A stretch of DNA of 64,000 nt from Terrimonas pollutisoli (GCF_029360765.1 NZ_JARKNA010000002.1:431334-495333); one strand, 5' to 3'; numbered from the stretch's first letter, positions 25,577 to 34,569 are shown. Notes: generated by a model not told the origin, from the sequence alone. Translations and numbers: made by a program.

Positions 25577-27829
25577 ATGGAAACTGTTGAAAAAACGCCC
25601 AAATATAATTTGAATGATGAGCAGGAGCGAAAACTGATTCTTCGTGAATACCGTTCCCTGATGCGATCTCTAAAGGCTAAAATCAAGCCAGGGGACAAGG
25701 AGTTACTCCGTACCGCCTTTGAAATGTCGGTAGACGCACATAAAACGATGCGCAGGAAAAGCGGTGAGCCCTATATTCTCCACCCGTTGGCCGTGGCCAA
25801 GATTTGCGTAGAAGAGATTGGTCTTGGTGTCCGTTCTACCATCTGCTCGCTTTTACATGATACGGTGGAGGATACAGATATTTCGCTGGAGGATGTAGAA
25901 CGGGAGTTTGGCCAGGAAATAGCCAGGATAGTCGATGGTTTGACCAAAATCTCCAATGTCATTGATATCAACGGCTCGCAGCAAGCCGAGAATTTCAAAA
26001 AAATATTGATGACCCTGACGGATGATCCGCGGGTGATCCTTATAAAACTCGCCGATCGGCTTCACAACATGCGAACGCTGGAAAGCATGAAGCGGGAAAA
26101 GCAGTTAAAAATTTCCTCTGAAACAGTTTATGTGTATGCTCCCCTGGCTCACCGGATGGGTCTTTATACTATTAAAACCGAAATGGAAGATCTGGCTATG
26201 AAATACATGGAGCCGGAGATATATAAGGATATAGCTCAAAAGCTGGCCGAGACCAAAAGAGAACGATCCAAATATATTAACGAGTTTATTCGGCCACTAA
26301 GGGAAAAATTGGAAAAAGGCAATTTCAAATTTGAGATATACGGCCGCCCTAAAAGCATACATTCCATTTCCAACAAAATGAAAAAAAAGGGAGTGGACTT
26401 TGAGGAGGTGTATGACCTGTTTGCCATCCGGGTTATTTTAGACTCGCCAACCGAACGTGAAAAAGAGGATTGCTGGAAGGTATATTCAATGATCACGGAT
26501 GAATATACACCTTCTCCTGAACGCCTGAGAGACTGGTTGAGCAATCCTAAATCAAACGGGTATGAGGCTCTCCATACAACCGTGATGGGCCCGCAAGGTA
26601 AATGGGTGGAAGTACAGATCCGTACTAAAAGAATGAATGAAATAGCCGAAAAGGGGCTTGCCGCCCATTGGAAATATAAAGAAGGAGCAGCTGATGAAAG
26701 CCGCTTCGATAAATGGTTCCAGCAGATTCGGGAAGTGATCACAAACCAGGAAACAGATAGCATCGACTTTCTCCAGGACTTCAAGACCAGCTTTCTTGCC
26801 GAGGAGATCTATGTATATACGCCAAAAGGCGATGTAAAAATGTTGCCGGTCAACTCAACAGCCCTGGATTTTGCATTTTCCATACATAGCGCCATCGGTG
26901 TAAAAACGATTGGCGCCAAGGTGAACCACAAATTGGTGCCGATCAGCCATAAGCTACGAAGCGGGGACCAGATAGAAATTATTACCAGTAATAAACAAAA
27001 ACCATCGGAAGACTGGTTGAGTTTTGTTGTAACCGCTAAGGCAAGAGGGCGGATTAAGGATGCATTAAAAGAAGAGAAAAAGAAAATTGCGGACGAGGGA
27101 AAATATACTGTTCAGAGAAAACTGGAAGGCGTAGGCGCAGCGGTAAATCAGCACAATATTGATGAACTGGTTCATTTTTATAAGCTGCAATCGAATTTGG
27201 ATCTGTTTTACCAGGTAGCTGTCAAGAATATCGACTTAAAAGAGATCAAGGATTTTAAAGTCGTAGGCGACAAAATAGAAGCTCCGCGACCTGTTAAGAC
27301 GATACAGGAATTCAAACAGGAGATAAGCCCGTTTCAACAAACAGGCTCAAAGAAAGATGCTGAACTCATCATTTTTGGTGAAAGCAGTGATAGGATCGTT
27401 TATAACCTGGCTAACTGTTGTAAGCCAATACCAGGGGATGATGTGTTTGGATTTATTACAACAGGTAAAGGCTTAACTATTCATCGGACCAACTGCCCCA
27501 ATGCTGCCAAATTGCTTGCTAATTACGGTCACCGGGTAGTCAAGACAAAATGGGCTAAAAACAAGGAGATCTCATTTCTTACGGGCTTAAAAATTGTCGG
27601 ATTGGATGATGTTGGGGTTGTAAACAAGATTACCAGCCTTATTTCCGGTGATTTGCGTATTAATATTGCTGCCTTGACGATTGAAGCAAAGGAAGGCTTG
27701 TTCAAAGGCAACATCAAATTATATGTTCACGACCGGGAGGAATTGGAGACTTTAGTGCAAAGCCTGAAAAATTTACCCGGTATTGAGTCCGTAGAGCGAT
27801 ATGATACCGAGGATATACCACATGGGTGA
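25577..27829 (+). CDS. rel: Bifunctional (p)ppGpp synthetase/hydrolase (Rel/SpoT family)
   Basis: A 750-residue stringent-response enzyme. The hydrolase domain keeps the HD signature LLHDTVEDTD (about residues 92-101) and RLHNMRTL; the synthetase domain has GRPKSIHSISNKMKKKG (about 255) and GYEALHTTVMGP, so both activities look intact. The TGS domain begins EIYVYTPKGDVKMLP (about 410), a conserved NCCKPIPGDDV segment lies near 613, and a C-terminal ACT domain spans about 670-745. It makes or degrades the alarmone in response to uncharged tRNA and other stress. A weak -7-like TAAATTCG (25550-25557) lies 19 bases before the ATG. Confidence 0.95.
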   Translation: METVEKTPKYNLNDEQERKLILREYRSLMRSLKAKIKPGDKELLRTAFEMSVDAHKTMRRKSGEPYILHPLAVAKICVEEIGLGVRSTICSLLHDTVEDTDISLEDVEREFGQEIARIVDGLTKISNVIDINGSQQAENFKKILMTLTDDPRVILIKLADRLHNMRTLESMKREKQLKISSETVYVYAPLAHRMGLYTIKTEMEDLAMKYMEPEIYKDIAQKLAETKRERSKYINEFIRPLREKLEKGNFKFEIYGRPKSIHSISNKMKKKGVDFEEVYDLFAIRVILDSPTEREKEDCWKVYSMITDEYTPSPERLRDWLSNPKSNGYEALHTTVMGPQGKWVEVQIRTKRMNEIAEKGLAAHWKYKEGAADESRFDKWFQQIREVITNQETDSIDFLQDFKTSFLAEEIYVYTPKGDVKMLPVNSTALDFAFSIHSAIGVKTIGAKVNHKLVPISHKLRSGDQIEIITSNKQKPSEDWLSFVVTAKARGRIKDALKEEKKKIADEGKYTVQRKLEGVGAAVNQHNIDELVHFYKLQSNLDLFYQVAVKNIDLKEIKDFKVVGDKIEAPRPVKTIQEFKQEISPFQQTGSKKDAELIIFGESSDRIVYNLANCCKPIPGDDVFGFITTGKGLTIHRTNCPNAAKLLANYGHRVVKTKWAKNKEISFLTGLKIVGLDDVGVVNKITSLISGDLRINIAALTIEAKEGLFKGNIKLYVHDREELETLVQSLKNLPGIESVERYDTEDIPHG

Positions 27830-27938
27830 TTTTTGTTTAGAGGCGTCTGTCATTTTTAACGTTAGTAAGTAATTTCCAATTGGGTATAAATATTATCAAA
27901 GCGACGGGATTTTTTTCGGTGGCTTTTTGTTGACAGCG

Positions 27939-27946
27939 TATTTTTG
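27939..27946 (+). promoter_or_regulatory. Candidate -7 box (TATTTTTG) of purA
   Basis: Perfect TAnnTTTG match 45 bases before the purA ATG. The -33 side falls in a T-rich stretch around 27911-27918 and is not well defined. Confidence 0.5.
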
Positions 27947-27991
27947 CGCCGGCCAAAAGGCCCAGATAAAAAAATATAACCAAACCCAATT

Positions 27992-29257
27992 ATGGTAGAT
28001 GTAATACTAGGCCTCCAATGGGGCGATGAAGGAAAAGGAAAGATCGTTGATTATTTTGCTAAAGATTATGATGTTATAGCAAGGTTTCAGGGAGGTCCCA
28101 ATGCCGGTCATACTTTGTATATCGCGGATAAAAAAGTTGTCTTGCACCAAATACCCTCTGGTGTGTTTCATAGTGACAAACTGAACCTGATTGGTAATGG
28201 TGTAGTGCTGGATCCGATAACGCTGAAAAGAGAATGCGAAACTGTGGCTGGTTTTGGCGTTGATCTACGCAAGACACTTTTTATTTCTGAAAGAGCGCAC
28301 CTGATTTTGCCAACACATAGAGCATTGGACAAAGCTTCTGAATCATCCAAGGGTAATCAAAAAATTGGCTCGACATTGAAAGGAATAGGGCCGACCTATA
28401 TGGATAAAACCGGAAGAAATGGCCTGCGTGTCGGCGACATACTGGATAAAAATTTTACAACAGCTTACATAAAGCTGAGGTTAAAGCATCAACGGTTGTT
28501 GGATAACTATGCATTTGATGAAGATATTGCGGCGTGGGAAGAAGAGTTTTTTGAAGCATTAGAATTTCTGAAAGAGCTCAATATTGTAAATGGTGAATAC
28601 TTTATCAATGAGCAACTGAAAGCTGGTAAAAAAGTACTGGCTGAAGGAGCCCAGGGCAGCATGCTGGATATTGATTTTGGAACATTCCCTTTTGTTACTT
28701 CTTCTAATACCATTTCTGCCGGTGTCTGTAATGGGCTAGGCATTGCGCCGCAAAAAATTGGTGAAGTGATTGGTATAACTAAAGCTTATTGTACCCGGGT
28801 AGGCGGTGGTCCTTTCCCTACAGAGTTGGAGAATGAATTGGGTGAAGAACTGAGAAAAGCTGGAAATGAATTTGGAGCAACAACAGGTCGTCCCCGCCGT
28901 TGCGGCTGGATCGATTTGGTAGCTCTTCGTTTTGCCTGCATGATCAATGGCGTTACAAAAATTGTAATGACAAAAGCAGATGTGCTGGATGAGTTTAAGG
29001 AGCTGAATGTTTGTACGAGCTATAATATCAATGGGAAGGAAACGACGGAAATTCCTTTTCGCCTTGATAGAGTAGCTTTAGAGCCGGTGTATAAGAAATT
29101 TCCAGGTTGGGATATTCCCAGCAGCACAGCAAAAAAACTGGAAGAGCTGCCGGCAACCATGAAGTCATATATAAGTTTTATCAATGAATATTTAGGTGTG
29201 GATGTGCGATATATATCCAACGGACCTGGCCGGGACCAGATTATTTTTGTAGATTAA
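27992..29257 (+). CDS. purA: Adenylosuccinate synthetase
   Basis: A 421-residue cytoplasmic enzyme joining IMP and aspartate with GTP to give adenylosuccinate, the first committed step to AMP. The GTP-binding loop GLQWGDEGKGKIVDYF is at residues 7-22, followed by GGPNAGHT (about 35), the IMP-contacting KGIGPTYMDK, GAQGSMLDIDFGTFPFVTSS and the C-terminal base-binding TKADVLD. Length is normal. It is preceded by a good -7 box and not tightly joined to its neighbours. Confidence 0.97.
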   Translation: MVDVILGLQWGDEGKGKIVDYFAKDYDVIARFQGGPNAGHTLYIADKKVVLHQIPSGVFHSDKLNLIGNGVVLDPITLKRECETVAGFGVDLRKTLFISERAHLILPTHRALDKASESSKGNQKIGSTLKGIGPTYMDKTGRNGLRVGDILDKNFTTAYIKLRLKHQRLLDNYAFDEDIAAWEEEFFEALEFLKELNIVNGEYFINEQLKAGKKVLAEGAQGSMLDIDFGTFPFVTSSNTISAGVCNGLGIAPQKIGEVIGITKAYCTRVGGGPFPTELENELGEELRKAGNEFGATTGRPRRCGWIDLVALRFACMINGVTKIVMTKADVLDEFKELNVCTSYNINGKETTEIPFRLDRVALEPVYKKFPGWDIPSSTAKKLEELPATMKSYISFINEYLGVDVRYISNGPGRDQIIFVD

Positions 29258-29337
29258 TAGGCGCAGAATTTTTTATAAAAAAAATTTGGTCAATTAAAAA
29301 GTTCGCTGAAATTTTACACTTATAACCCTAGCTTATT

Positions 29338-29784
29338 ATGGCATCGAAATCCGATAAGGAAAAAAAAGTTACAGGTAAAGCACCTGCAGATTCCTCTAAA
29401 GCATCAGCTAAGAAAGAGTCTTCAAAACCAAAGAAAAAAGAAGTTGAAGACGATGATGATGATGAGCTTGACGAGGATGTGGAAGAAACTACATCAAAAA
29501 AAGGTGGCAAGCCATCATCGTCTAAAAAAGGTAAAAATGATGATGACGATGATGATGACGACGACGATATTGATGAAAAAGATGATTGGGATAAGGTAGA
29601 GGAAGAGGAAAACTGGGATCCTGATTTTGCTGAGTTTGATGTGCCAAAATCCAAAGGCAAAAAAGTAACCGGCCCGTCTAAAAAAGGTGGAGTGGATGAT
29701 GATGACGATTTCAAGGTAGATGAAGAATTCAAGGACATGTTCAATGATAGTGATGATTTCAGTGACGATGATGATGATTATTAA
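29338..29784 (+). CDS. Extremely acidic low-complexity protein, function unknown
   Basis: A 148-residue protein composed mainly of Lys/Ser/Ala in the first 35 residues and long Asp/Glu runs after that, including ten consecutive Asp, split by a more ordered patch NWDPDFAEFDVPKSKGKK (about residues 97-114) and closing DDFSDDDDDY. No signal peptide or membrane segment. It is predicted to be intrinsically disordered. The charge pattern (basic head, acidic tail) recalls histone-like or nucleic-acid-associated tails, but no family was recognised. That it is real is supported by an ATG start, spacing typical of a gene between purA and pabB, and a strict codon-level acidic composition. The opposite strand gives a serine-rich frame that is only its shadow. 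Confidence 0.7.
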   Translation: MASKSDKEKKVTGKAPADSSKASAKKESSKPKKKEVEDDDDDELDEDVEETTSKKGGKPSSSKKGKNDDDDDDDDDDIDEKDDWDKVEEEENWDPDFAEFDVPKSKGKKVTGPSKKGGVDDDDDFKVDEEFKDMFNDSDDFSDDDDDY

Positions 29785-29857
29785 TTGAATTTCGTTTCAT
29801 CTGATCAAGTAAACTACTCTGACTAATTCTATATTTCAGATCACGGACTTCAGGTTA

Positions 29858-31099
29858 TTGAAGAAAAAAGTGTTGAACTGGTTACAACAGTTCAACACTT
29901 TTTGTTTTTTGGATAATCATCAGTATCATATCCAACCTCACACTGAAGAGTGCGTGGCAGCGGTAGGTGTTAAAAACAAATTTGATGCAGGGCTGTCACC
30001 AGATCCATTAAATGATCTTCAAAATTTTATTGAGGGCTCAAAAGCAAAGTGGCTTTTCGGTCATCTCAATTATGATTTTAAGAACGTACTGACAAAAAGT
30101 ATCTCTTCCCACCCGGATCATATTCGTTTCCCTGATGCTTTTTTTTTCGAACCATCTATTTTAATTCGGATTAGCGAAAAAGAAATAATCATCGGGGCGG
30201 AGGATCCGGAATTAATCTTTTCACAAATAAACAGTACTGATATCATTTCAAAGGGACTGGAAAAAGTCCAGGTCAACAGCCGGATCGGGAAGGAAGAATA
30301 CCTGTCAATCATCAGGCGATTGCAACAACATATTTTGCGGGGCGATTGTTATGAAATAAATTTTTGCCAGGAGTTTTTCGCAGAGAACGTTCAAATAAAT
30401 CCGGTAGAAACTTATTTAAGATTGAGCGACGTATCACCTAATCCTTTTTCCGCTTTATATCGCTTAGATGACAAATGGCTGATATGTGCCAGTCCTGAGC
30501 GTTTTTTAAAAAAGCAGGGAAAACAGATATTGTCGCAACCGATAAAAGGTACTTCTCAAAGGCGGAAGGAAAATTCGGTGAAAGATATAAAAGCAAAAGA
30601 AGAACTTTATAATAGTGCAAAAGACCGGTCTGAAAATGTAATGATCGTTGATCTGATGCGTAATGATCTCTCAAAAATATGTGAAGAAGGCTCAGTGCAG
30701 GTTGACGAACTGTATGGCATCTATTCCTTTCCACAGGTGCACCAAATGATTTCAACGATCAGCGGTCAATTAAAAAACGATATTTCATTTGCGGATATTC
30801 TCAGGGCCACATTTCCAATGGGGTCAATGACAGGAGCTCCTAAGAAAAAAGTGATTGAACTGATCGAGCTGTACGAAAAAACAAAACGGGGTATTTTTTC
30901 CGGTGCTGTTGGCTATATTAAACCTTCTGGCGATTTCGACTTCAATGTTGTGATAAGAAGTATAATGTATAATCAGTTGGATAATTATCTTTCGTTTCAA
31001 ACAGGGTCAGGAATTACTTTTTATAGCGATCCGGAAAAAGAGTGGGAAGAATGCTTATTGAAAGCATCAGCTATCAAAGAAATTTTTCACACGAAATAA
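29858..31099 (+). CDS. pabB: Aminodeoxychorismate synthase component I (PabB-like)
   Basis: A 413-residue chorismate-binding enzyme. The C-terminal catalytic domain (about 145-410) shows the family signatures CYEINFCQEF, CASPERFL, SQPIKGTSQRR, MIVDLMRNDLSKICEEG, FPMGSMTGAPKKKVIELI and SGAVGYI. The Lys in PIKGT is the residue that distinguishes PabB from anthranilate synthase (which has PIAGT), supporting 4-amino-4-deoxychorismate synthesis for folate. The frame starts at TTG 29858 (KKKVLNWLQQFNTFCFLDN); no ATG exists before the conserved core. A 16-bp perfect hairpin with T-run overlaps codons 3-16. The partner glutaminase PabA is not nearby. Confidence 0.9.
   Translation: MKKKVLNWLQQFNTFCFLDNHQYHIQPHTEECVAAVGVKNKFDAGLSPDPLNDLQNFIEGSKAKWLFGHLNYDFKNVLTKSISSHPDHIRFPDAFFFEPSILIRISEKEIIIGAEDPELIFSQINSTDIISKGLEKVQVNSRIGKEEYLSIIRRLQQHILRGDCYEINFCQEFFAENVQINPVETYLRLSDVSPNPFSALYRLDDKWLICASPERFLKKQGKQILSQPIKGTSQRRKENSVKDIKAKEELYNSAKDRSENVMIVDLMRNDLSKICEEGSVQVDELYGIYSFPQVHQMISTISGQLKNDISFADILRATFPMGSMTGAPKKKVIELIELYEKTKRGIFSGAVGYIKPSGDFDFNVVIRSIMYNQLDNYLSFQTGSGITFYSDPEKEWEECLLKASAIKEIFHTK
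29865..29910 (+). promoter_or_regulatory. Perfect 16-bp hairpin with T-run inside the first codons of pabB
   Basis: AAAAAGTGTTGAACTG (29865-29880) pairs perfectly with CAGTTCAACACTTTTT (29888-29903) across a 7-base loop, followed by G and six T. It has the shape of a rho-independent terminator, but lies within the N-terminal codons of pabB and 80 bases after the acidic-protein gene. It may end the upstream transcript, attenuate pabB, or both. Confidence 0.7.
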
Positions 31100-31322
31100 T
31101 ACAACCTAACTGGGCAAAAAATTGCCGCTAATTCCTCTTTCCGTTTACGCCAAACAAATGCAGTAACGGGAATCACCGAAGTAATAATCCGCTGACTAAT
31201 CTTCACTTGTGACATTAAGTCCTGAAAGAAGTGAAACTCATTTGGGTATACAGGCAACAATTACTCAATAAAAGCTATTGGTATGATGTTTGGATAATGG
31301 GGTTATTATTAAATAGAAAAGT

Positions 31323-31994
31323 ATGAAACAAATCAAAAATTGGCTAACTGCTACTTTGGCATTCGCCGTACTTGCCACAGGTTGTAAGAATATGAATAAA
31401 ACACAGAAAGGAGCTGTAATCGGAACGGCAGGTGGCGCCGCTGCAGGTGCAGTAATTGGTAAAGCTGCCGGCAATACTGCATTAGGTGCCATTATTGGTG
31501 CAACCGTTGGAGGTGTTACAGGTGCAGTGATCGGTAGAAAAATGGATAAGCAGGCAGAAGAAATAAAGAATGAAGTGCCTGGTGCAAAAGTTGAACGGGT
31601 AGGTGAAGGGATAGTAGTGGAATTCAGCAGTGCCGTATTATTTGGATTTGATCAATCAAGCCTTTCATCAAAAGCGGAATCGACATTGGGTGATCTAATC
31701 AAAATTTTGAATAAATATCCCGATACGGACCTGGAAATCCAGGGTCACACCGATAATACCGGAACCGATAAGTATAATCAAAGTTTATCCGAAAGAAGAG
31801 CATCAACTGTTGCTAATTACCTGACCAATCATGGTATTGCTCTTGAAAGAGTAAAGACAGTAGGCTTTGGAGAAGCGGCTCCTAAATACAGCAATGATAC
31901 AGAAAGTGGCAGGGCACAAAATCGCCGGGTAGAATTTTTGATCACTGCTAATGAAAAAATGAAGAGTGATGCAAAGAAAGAGGCAGGCCATTAA
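31323..31994 (+). CDS. OmpA-family peptidoglycan-binding lipoprotein with glycine zipper
   Basis: A 223-residue lipoprotein. Signal MKQIKNWLTATLAFAVLATGC, lipidated Cys21. Residues about 28-75 form a glycine-zipper segment (GAVIGTAGGAAAGAVIG; VGGVTGAVIGRK) that could insert in or lie on membrane. The C-terminal OmpA domain (about 100-215) has the classical FDQSSLSSKAESTLGDL, IQGHTDNTGTDKYNQSLSE, RRASTVANYL and AQNRRVEFLI phrases, with the Asp and Arg that hold diaminopimelate. It should tether the outer membrane to peptidoglycan. It precedes a small beta-barrel gene by 50 bases, plausibly in one operon. Confidence 0.94.
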   Translation: MKQIKNWLTATLAFAVLATGCKNMNKTQKGAVIGTAGGAAAGAVIGKAAGNTALGAIIGATVGGVTGAVIGRKMDKQAEEIKNEVPGAKVERVGEGIVVEFSSAVLFGFDQSSLSSKAESTLGDLIKILNKYPDTDLEIQGHTDNTGTDKYNQSLSERRASTVANYLTNHGIALERVKTVGFGEAAPKYSNDTESGRAQNRRVEFLITANEKMKSDAKKEAGH

Positions 31995-32044
31995 TAATAG
32001 CATAATAGAAAGGCCAAATGATTTTTTAATCTAAAACAACACTA

Positions 32045-32668
32045 ATGAAAACAACAAAAATTTGCGCGGTAGCAATTGCTTTATTGTTAACAACCGGCAT
32101 ATTTGCACAGCAAAAAACAACTTTTGGTATACGTGGCGGCGTCAATTTTCAAAATTTAAATGGAAAAGACATTAACGATGACAAAAGAGAGAATAAACTA
32201 AAAACAGGATTTAATGCCGGAGTAAATGCGGAGATACCTGTAGGAATTGATTTCTATCTACAGCCAGGAGTTTTATTTAGTACAAAAGGTGCAAAAATAG
32301 AAGACACTGATAATAAGATTAATTTATCTTATGTAGAAGTACCGGTTAATTTTATTTACAAACCAGAATTAGGGGAAGGAAGAATGATATTAGGATTTGG
32401 CCCTTATGCAGCTTTTGCAGTTGGTGGTAAATACAAACCGGAAAATGGCAATGACGTAGATATAGAATTTGGAGATCAGTATCCGGAAACAAAAAGATTT
32501 GATGCCGGGGCTAATCTTTTGGCAGGTTATGAGTTCAGTAATAAATTGTCCTTTCAACTGAACGCAGGCCTTGGATTGGTTAATATCAGTAACCGTCCTG
32601 CAGACGATTCCAAATCAACAACGAAAAATACAGGTTTCGGCGTTTCATTAGGATACCGCTTCAATTAA
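32045..32668 (+). CDS. Outer-membrane beta-barrel protein (porin-like, PorT/OMP_b-brl type)
   Basis: A 207-residue protein with signal MKTTKICAVAIALLLTTGIFAQQ and an eight-stranded barrel pattern: TTFGIRGGVNFQNLNG, FNAGVNAEIPVG, FYLQPGVLFSTKG, EVPVNFIYKP, GFGPYAAFAVGGKY, FDAGANLLAGYEF and a terminal FGVSLGYRFN ending in Phe-Asn after aromatic residues. Such small barrels are common in Bacteroidota; no specific function. A bidirectional terminator separates it from the convergent lipocalin-like gene. Confidence 0.88.
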   Translation: MKTTKICAVAIALLLTTGIFAQQKTTFGIRGGVNFQNLNGKDINDDKRENKLKTGFNAGVNAEIPVGIDFYLQPGVLFSTKGAKIEDTDNKINLSYVEVPVNFIYKPELGEGRMILGFGPYAAFAVGGKYKPENGNDVDIEFGDQYPETKRFDAGANLLAGYEFSNKLSFQLNAGLGLVNISNRPADDSKSTTKNTGFGVSLGYRFN

Positions 32669-32690
32669 TTTAGTCGGATTTGATGCTAAT

Positions 32691-32723
32691 AAAAAAAGGT
32701 TGTCACAATGGCAACCTTTTTTT
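32691..32723. terminator. Bidirectional terminator between convergent genes
   Basis: AAAAAAAGGTTG (32691-32702) pairs with CAACCTTTTTTT (32712-32723); A-run and T-run give termination signals on both strands, between stops at 32668 and 32741. Confidence 0.9.
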
Positions 32724-32740
32724 ATTAGGTAAGAGGAATA

Positions 32741-33244
32741 CTATTTTTTAGAAAAGGAATAGTTGATCGAAATAGTTCTTCCTTCAAAGTTTACGTTTGA
32801 TCTTAAAGACAAGTTAGCATCCGAGGCCGATATAATGTTGAACTTATAACCATCTGCAATGTCTTTTGCTTTTACACCTCCGGGAAGTCTTTTATATTGT
32901 AATATCGTTTGACCATTTTCAATCCTGTACGACCAAACAATATTTCTTTCGCCTGGTGTGCAACTGTTGTTAGCGGAAGAAATTGTATAAGACCCATTTC
33001 CATTATTTGGAAAAACCCAGGTGCTGCCCTTCAGGCAATTTTCATCTCCTTCATCCAGTAAGGTTAGCTTAATATTTTGCCCCTGCGGCAGTCCATCATA
33101 AGTAATACTATTTAACACCCAGGTTCCTTTTACATCATCCCGGCTGGCCGTAGCCACTGCTTTTTTGGAGGAGGAGCAGGAAGAAGAAAGAATAATTATG
33201 CCTGCCATAAAAGGAATTGTCCATTTTAATTTGCTTTGTACCAT
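32741..33244 (-). CDS. Lipocalin-like lipoprotein
   Basis: A 167-residue lipoprotein starting at ATG 33244: MVQSKLKWTIPFMAGIIILS followed by SSC gives a proper lipobox with Ser-rich residues behind it. The mature part begins VKGTWVLNSITYDG, the typical entry of lipocalin-like (Lipocalin_4-type) domains in Bacteroidota, then GSTWVFPNNGNGSYTI, IVWSYRIENGQTILQY and a final ISINYSFSKK strand. The frame stays open 51 codons upstream but overlaps a terminator stem there, so the short form is preferred. Function unknown; probably a small-molecule-binding outer-membrane lipoprotein. Confidence 0.85.
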   Translation of the reverse strand: MVQSKLKWTIPFMAGIIILSSSCSSSKKAVATASRDDVKGTWVLNSITYDGLPQGQNIKLTLLDEGDENCLKGSTWVFPNNGNGSYTISSANNSCTPGERNIVWSYRIENGQTILQYKRLPGGVKAKDIADGYKFNIISASDANLSLRSNVNFEGRTISINYSFSKK

Positions 33245-33316
33245 AAGACTTGTTTTAATAAAAAATAATTCTTGACTAACACAGGAAATATTGTGCCTGA
33301 TTTGGGCAGCGAAAAT

Positions 33317-33350
33317 AAAAAACCGGTTTATCATCATAAACCGGTTTTTT
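33317..33350 (-). terminator. Terminator of the lytic transglycosylase gene
   Basis: AAAAAACCGGTTTA (33317-33330) pairs perfectly with TAAACCGGTTTTTT (33337-33350), 14 bp with a 6-base loop, 19 bases after the stop on the minus strand. Confidence 0.85.
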
Positions 33351-33368
33351 ACTATAAAATTTTTGAAA

Positions 33369-34448
33369 TTATCGTGGTGTTGCAGAAGATACAGCATCAG
33401 GGTTTAGTAAAACCTGGATAGACTCTGCCAGAATATCGTTTTTCTTTGTTTTGAAAATATCCATTTTTTCGGATGGCAGCCGCAATTCATAGTTCCCATT
33501 TGACGCAATCATGTTATCAAAATCCGGATTGATCTTCTGGAAAGAAGCAAGGTCCATTTCAATGTGCTTTACAATCACGGAAGCATTATAACGTCCATTG
33601 ATTGTTTGAGCAATGGAGCCAGCCAGGTCAATTTTCACCGGTGTAGTATTATTAGCCAATAAAAAATTGGCCGCTTCTTTTTTTGTGAGTGTAGTAATGC
33701 CACCTTCACCTTCCATGATATAATGCGTTGCAATAAATTTCTTCACATGCTTTCTCGACTCTGCCGGTAGATATTTTTGCAATTTCCAAAAATCACGACT
33801 GCCACTTCTTTTGATCGCCGAATTCACATTTCCTGGCCCTCCATTGTAGGCAGCAATAACTAATAGCCAATCGCCATATATTGAGAACAGGTCAGTTAAA
33901 TAACGCGAAGCTGCATGCGTACTTTTATAAATATCCCGCCTTTCATCCATTTTGCGGTTGACTCTTAATCCAAGATTTCTCGCTGTGGCAGGCATCAACT
34001 GCCACGGCCCAACAGCGCCGGCCCAGGATATTGCATTTGATTTAAGATTTGACTCTATTACAGCGAGGTATTTCAGTTCTCTGGGCAGTCCGTGTTTTGC
34101 CAGGATATTATCCATCATGTCAAAATAAGGCTTACCCCAACCTTTCATCTTTTCCATGGATTTGCCAAACTTTTCCATGTAATCCTCGACAAAACTAAGC
34201 GCCAAAGGATTGAGCTGCTCAACGCTGACACCGGTTGACGGGTTTGACGTAACAAAAAGATCCTTGAAATCTTCCTTCGGATTTCTTGCAGCAATAATTT
34301 CGGCAGCCAGAGAATCTTTTAATTGAATATCAACAGTATCGGAAATGGGGAATGCAACATTTAACCGGTTCTCATTCCTGGCAAAGGCTGAAGTGGCAAT
34401 AGCGACAATACAGCTAATACAAATAAATCCAAGTTGTTTTAACATCAA
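33369..34448 (-). CDS. Lytic transglycosylase (MltD-like, SLT domain)
   Basis: A 359-residue exported enzyme (signal MMLKQLGFICISCIVAIATSAFA) that cleaves peptidoglycan between MurNAc and GlcNAc with formation of 1,6-anhydro-MurNAc. The SLT domain covers about residues 110-255: catalytic Glu in YLAVIESNLKSNA, then GAVGPWQLMPATARNLGL, and AAYNGGPGNVNSAIKRSG with LPAESRKHVKKFIA. The C-terminal ~100 residues are a divergent LysM-like or binding region (IVKHIEMDLASFQKINPDFD). It follows gatA by 105 bases on the same strand, an order I recall from related genomes. Confidence 0.92.
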   Translation of the reverse strand: MMLKQLGFICISCIVAIATSAFARNENRLNVAFPISDTVDIQLKDSLAAEIIAARNPKEDFKDLFVTSNPSTGVSVEQLNPLALSFVEDYMEKFGKSMEKMKGWGKPYFDMMDNILAKHGLPRELKYLAVIESNLKSNAISWAGAVGPWQLMPATARNLGLRVNRKMDERRDIYKSTHAASRYLTDLFSIYGDWLLVIAAYNGGPGNVNSAIKRSGSRDFWKLQKYLPAESRKHVKKFIATHYIMEGEGGITTLTKKEAANFLLANNTTPVKIDLAGSIAQTINGRYNASVIVKHIEMDLASFQKINPDFDNMIASNGNYELRLPSEKMDIFKTKKNDILAESIQVLLNPDAVSSATPR

Positions 34449-34537
34449 TCACAGCGATTTAGATTACACCCTCATCCGCAACAAAAGCGGAATTCAGTCA
34501 CAAATACGGTTTCGGCAGGATTATATCACTCGTCCAT

Positions 34538-34569
34538 TTATTGCATTAGCTCGTTATTGCATTAGCTCG
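34538..34569. repeat. 16-bp perfect tandem duplication at the gatA 3' end
   Basis: TTATTGCATTAGCTCG occurs twice without interruption (34538-34553 and 34554-34569). On the minus strand the second copy read is out of frame, because the gatA stop TAA falls at 34554-34556 inside the first. The repeat covers the last four codons and the stop. Confidence 0.85.

Noticed and set aside
26236..26784. 182-codon minus-strand frame inside rel
   Set aside because: Antisense to a fully conserved gene; composition not protein-like.
29328..29744. 138-codon serine-rich frame on the minus strand
   Set aside because: Mirror of the Asp codons (GAT/GAC) of the acidic gene; no independent support.
33245..33397. 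51-codon N-terminal extension of the lipocalin-like lipoprotein
   Set aside because: It runs through a terminator stem and lacks protein-like composition; the ATG at 33244 yields a proper lipoprotein signal.
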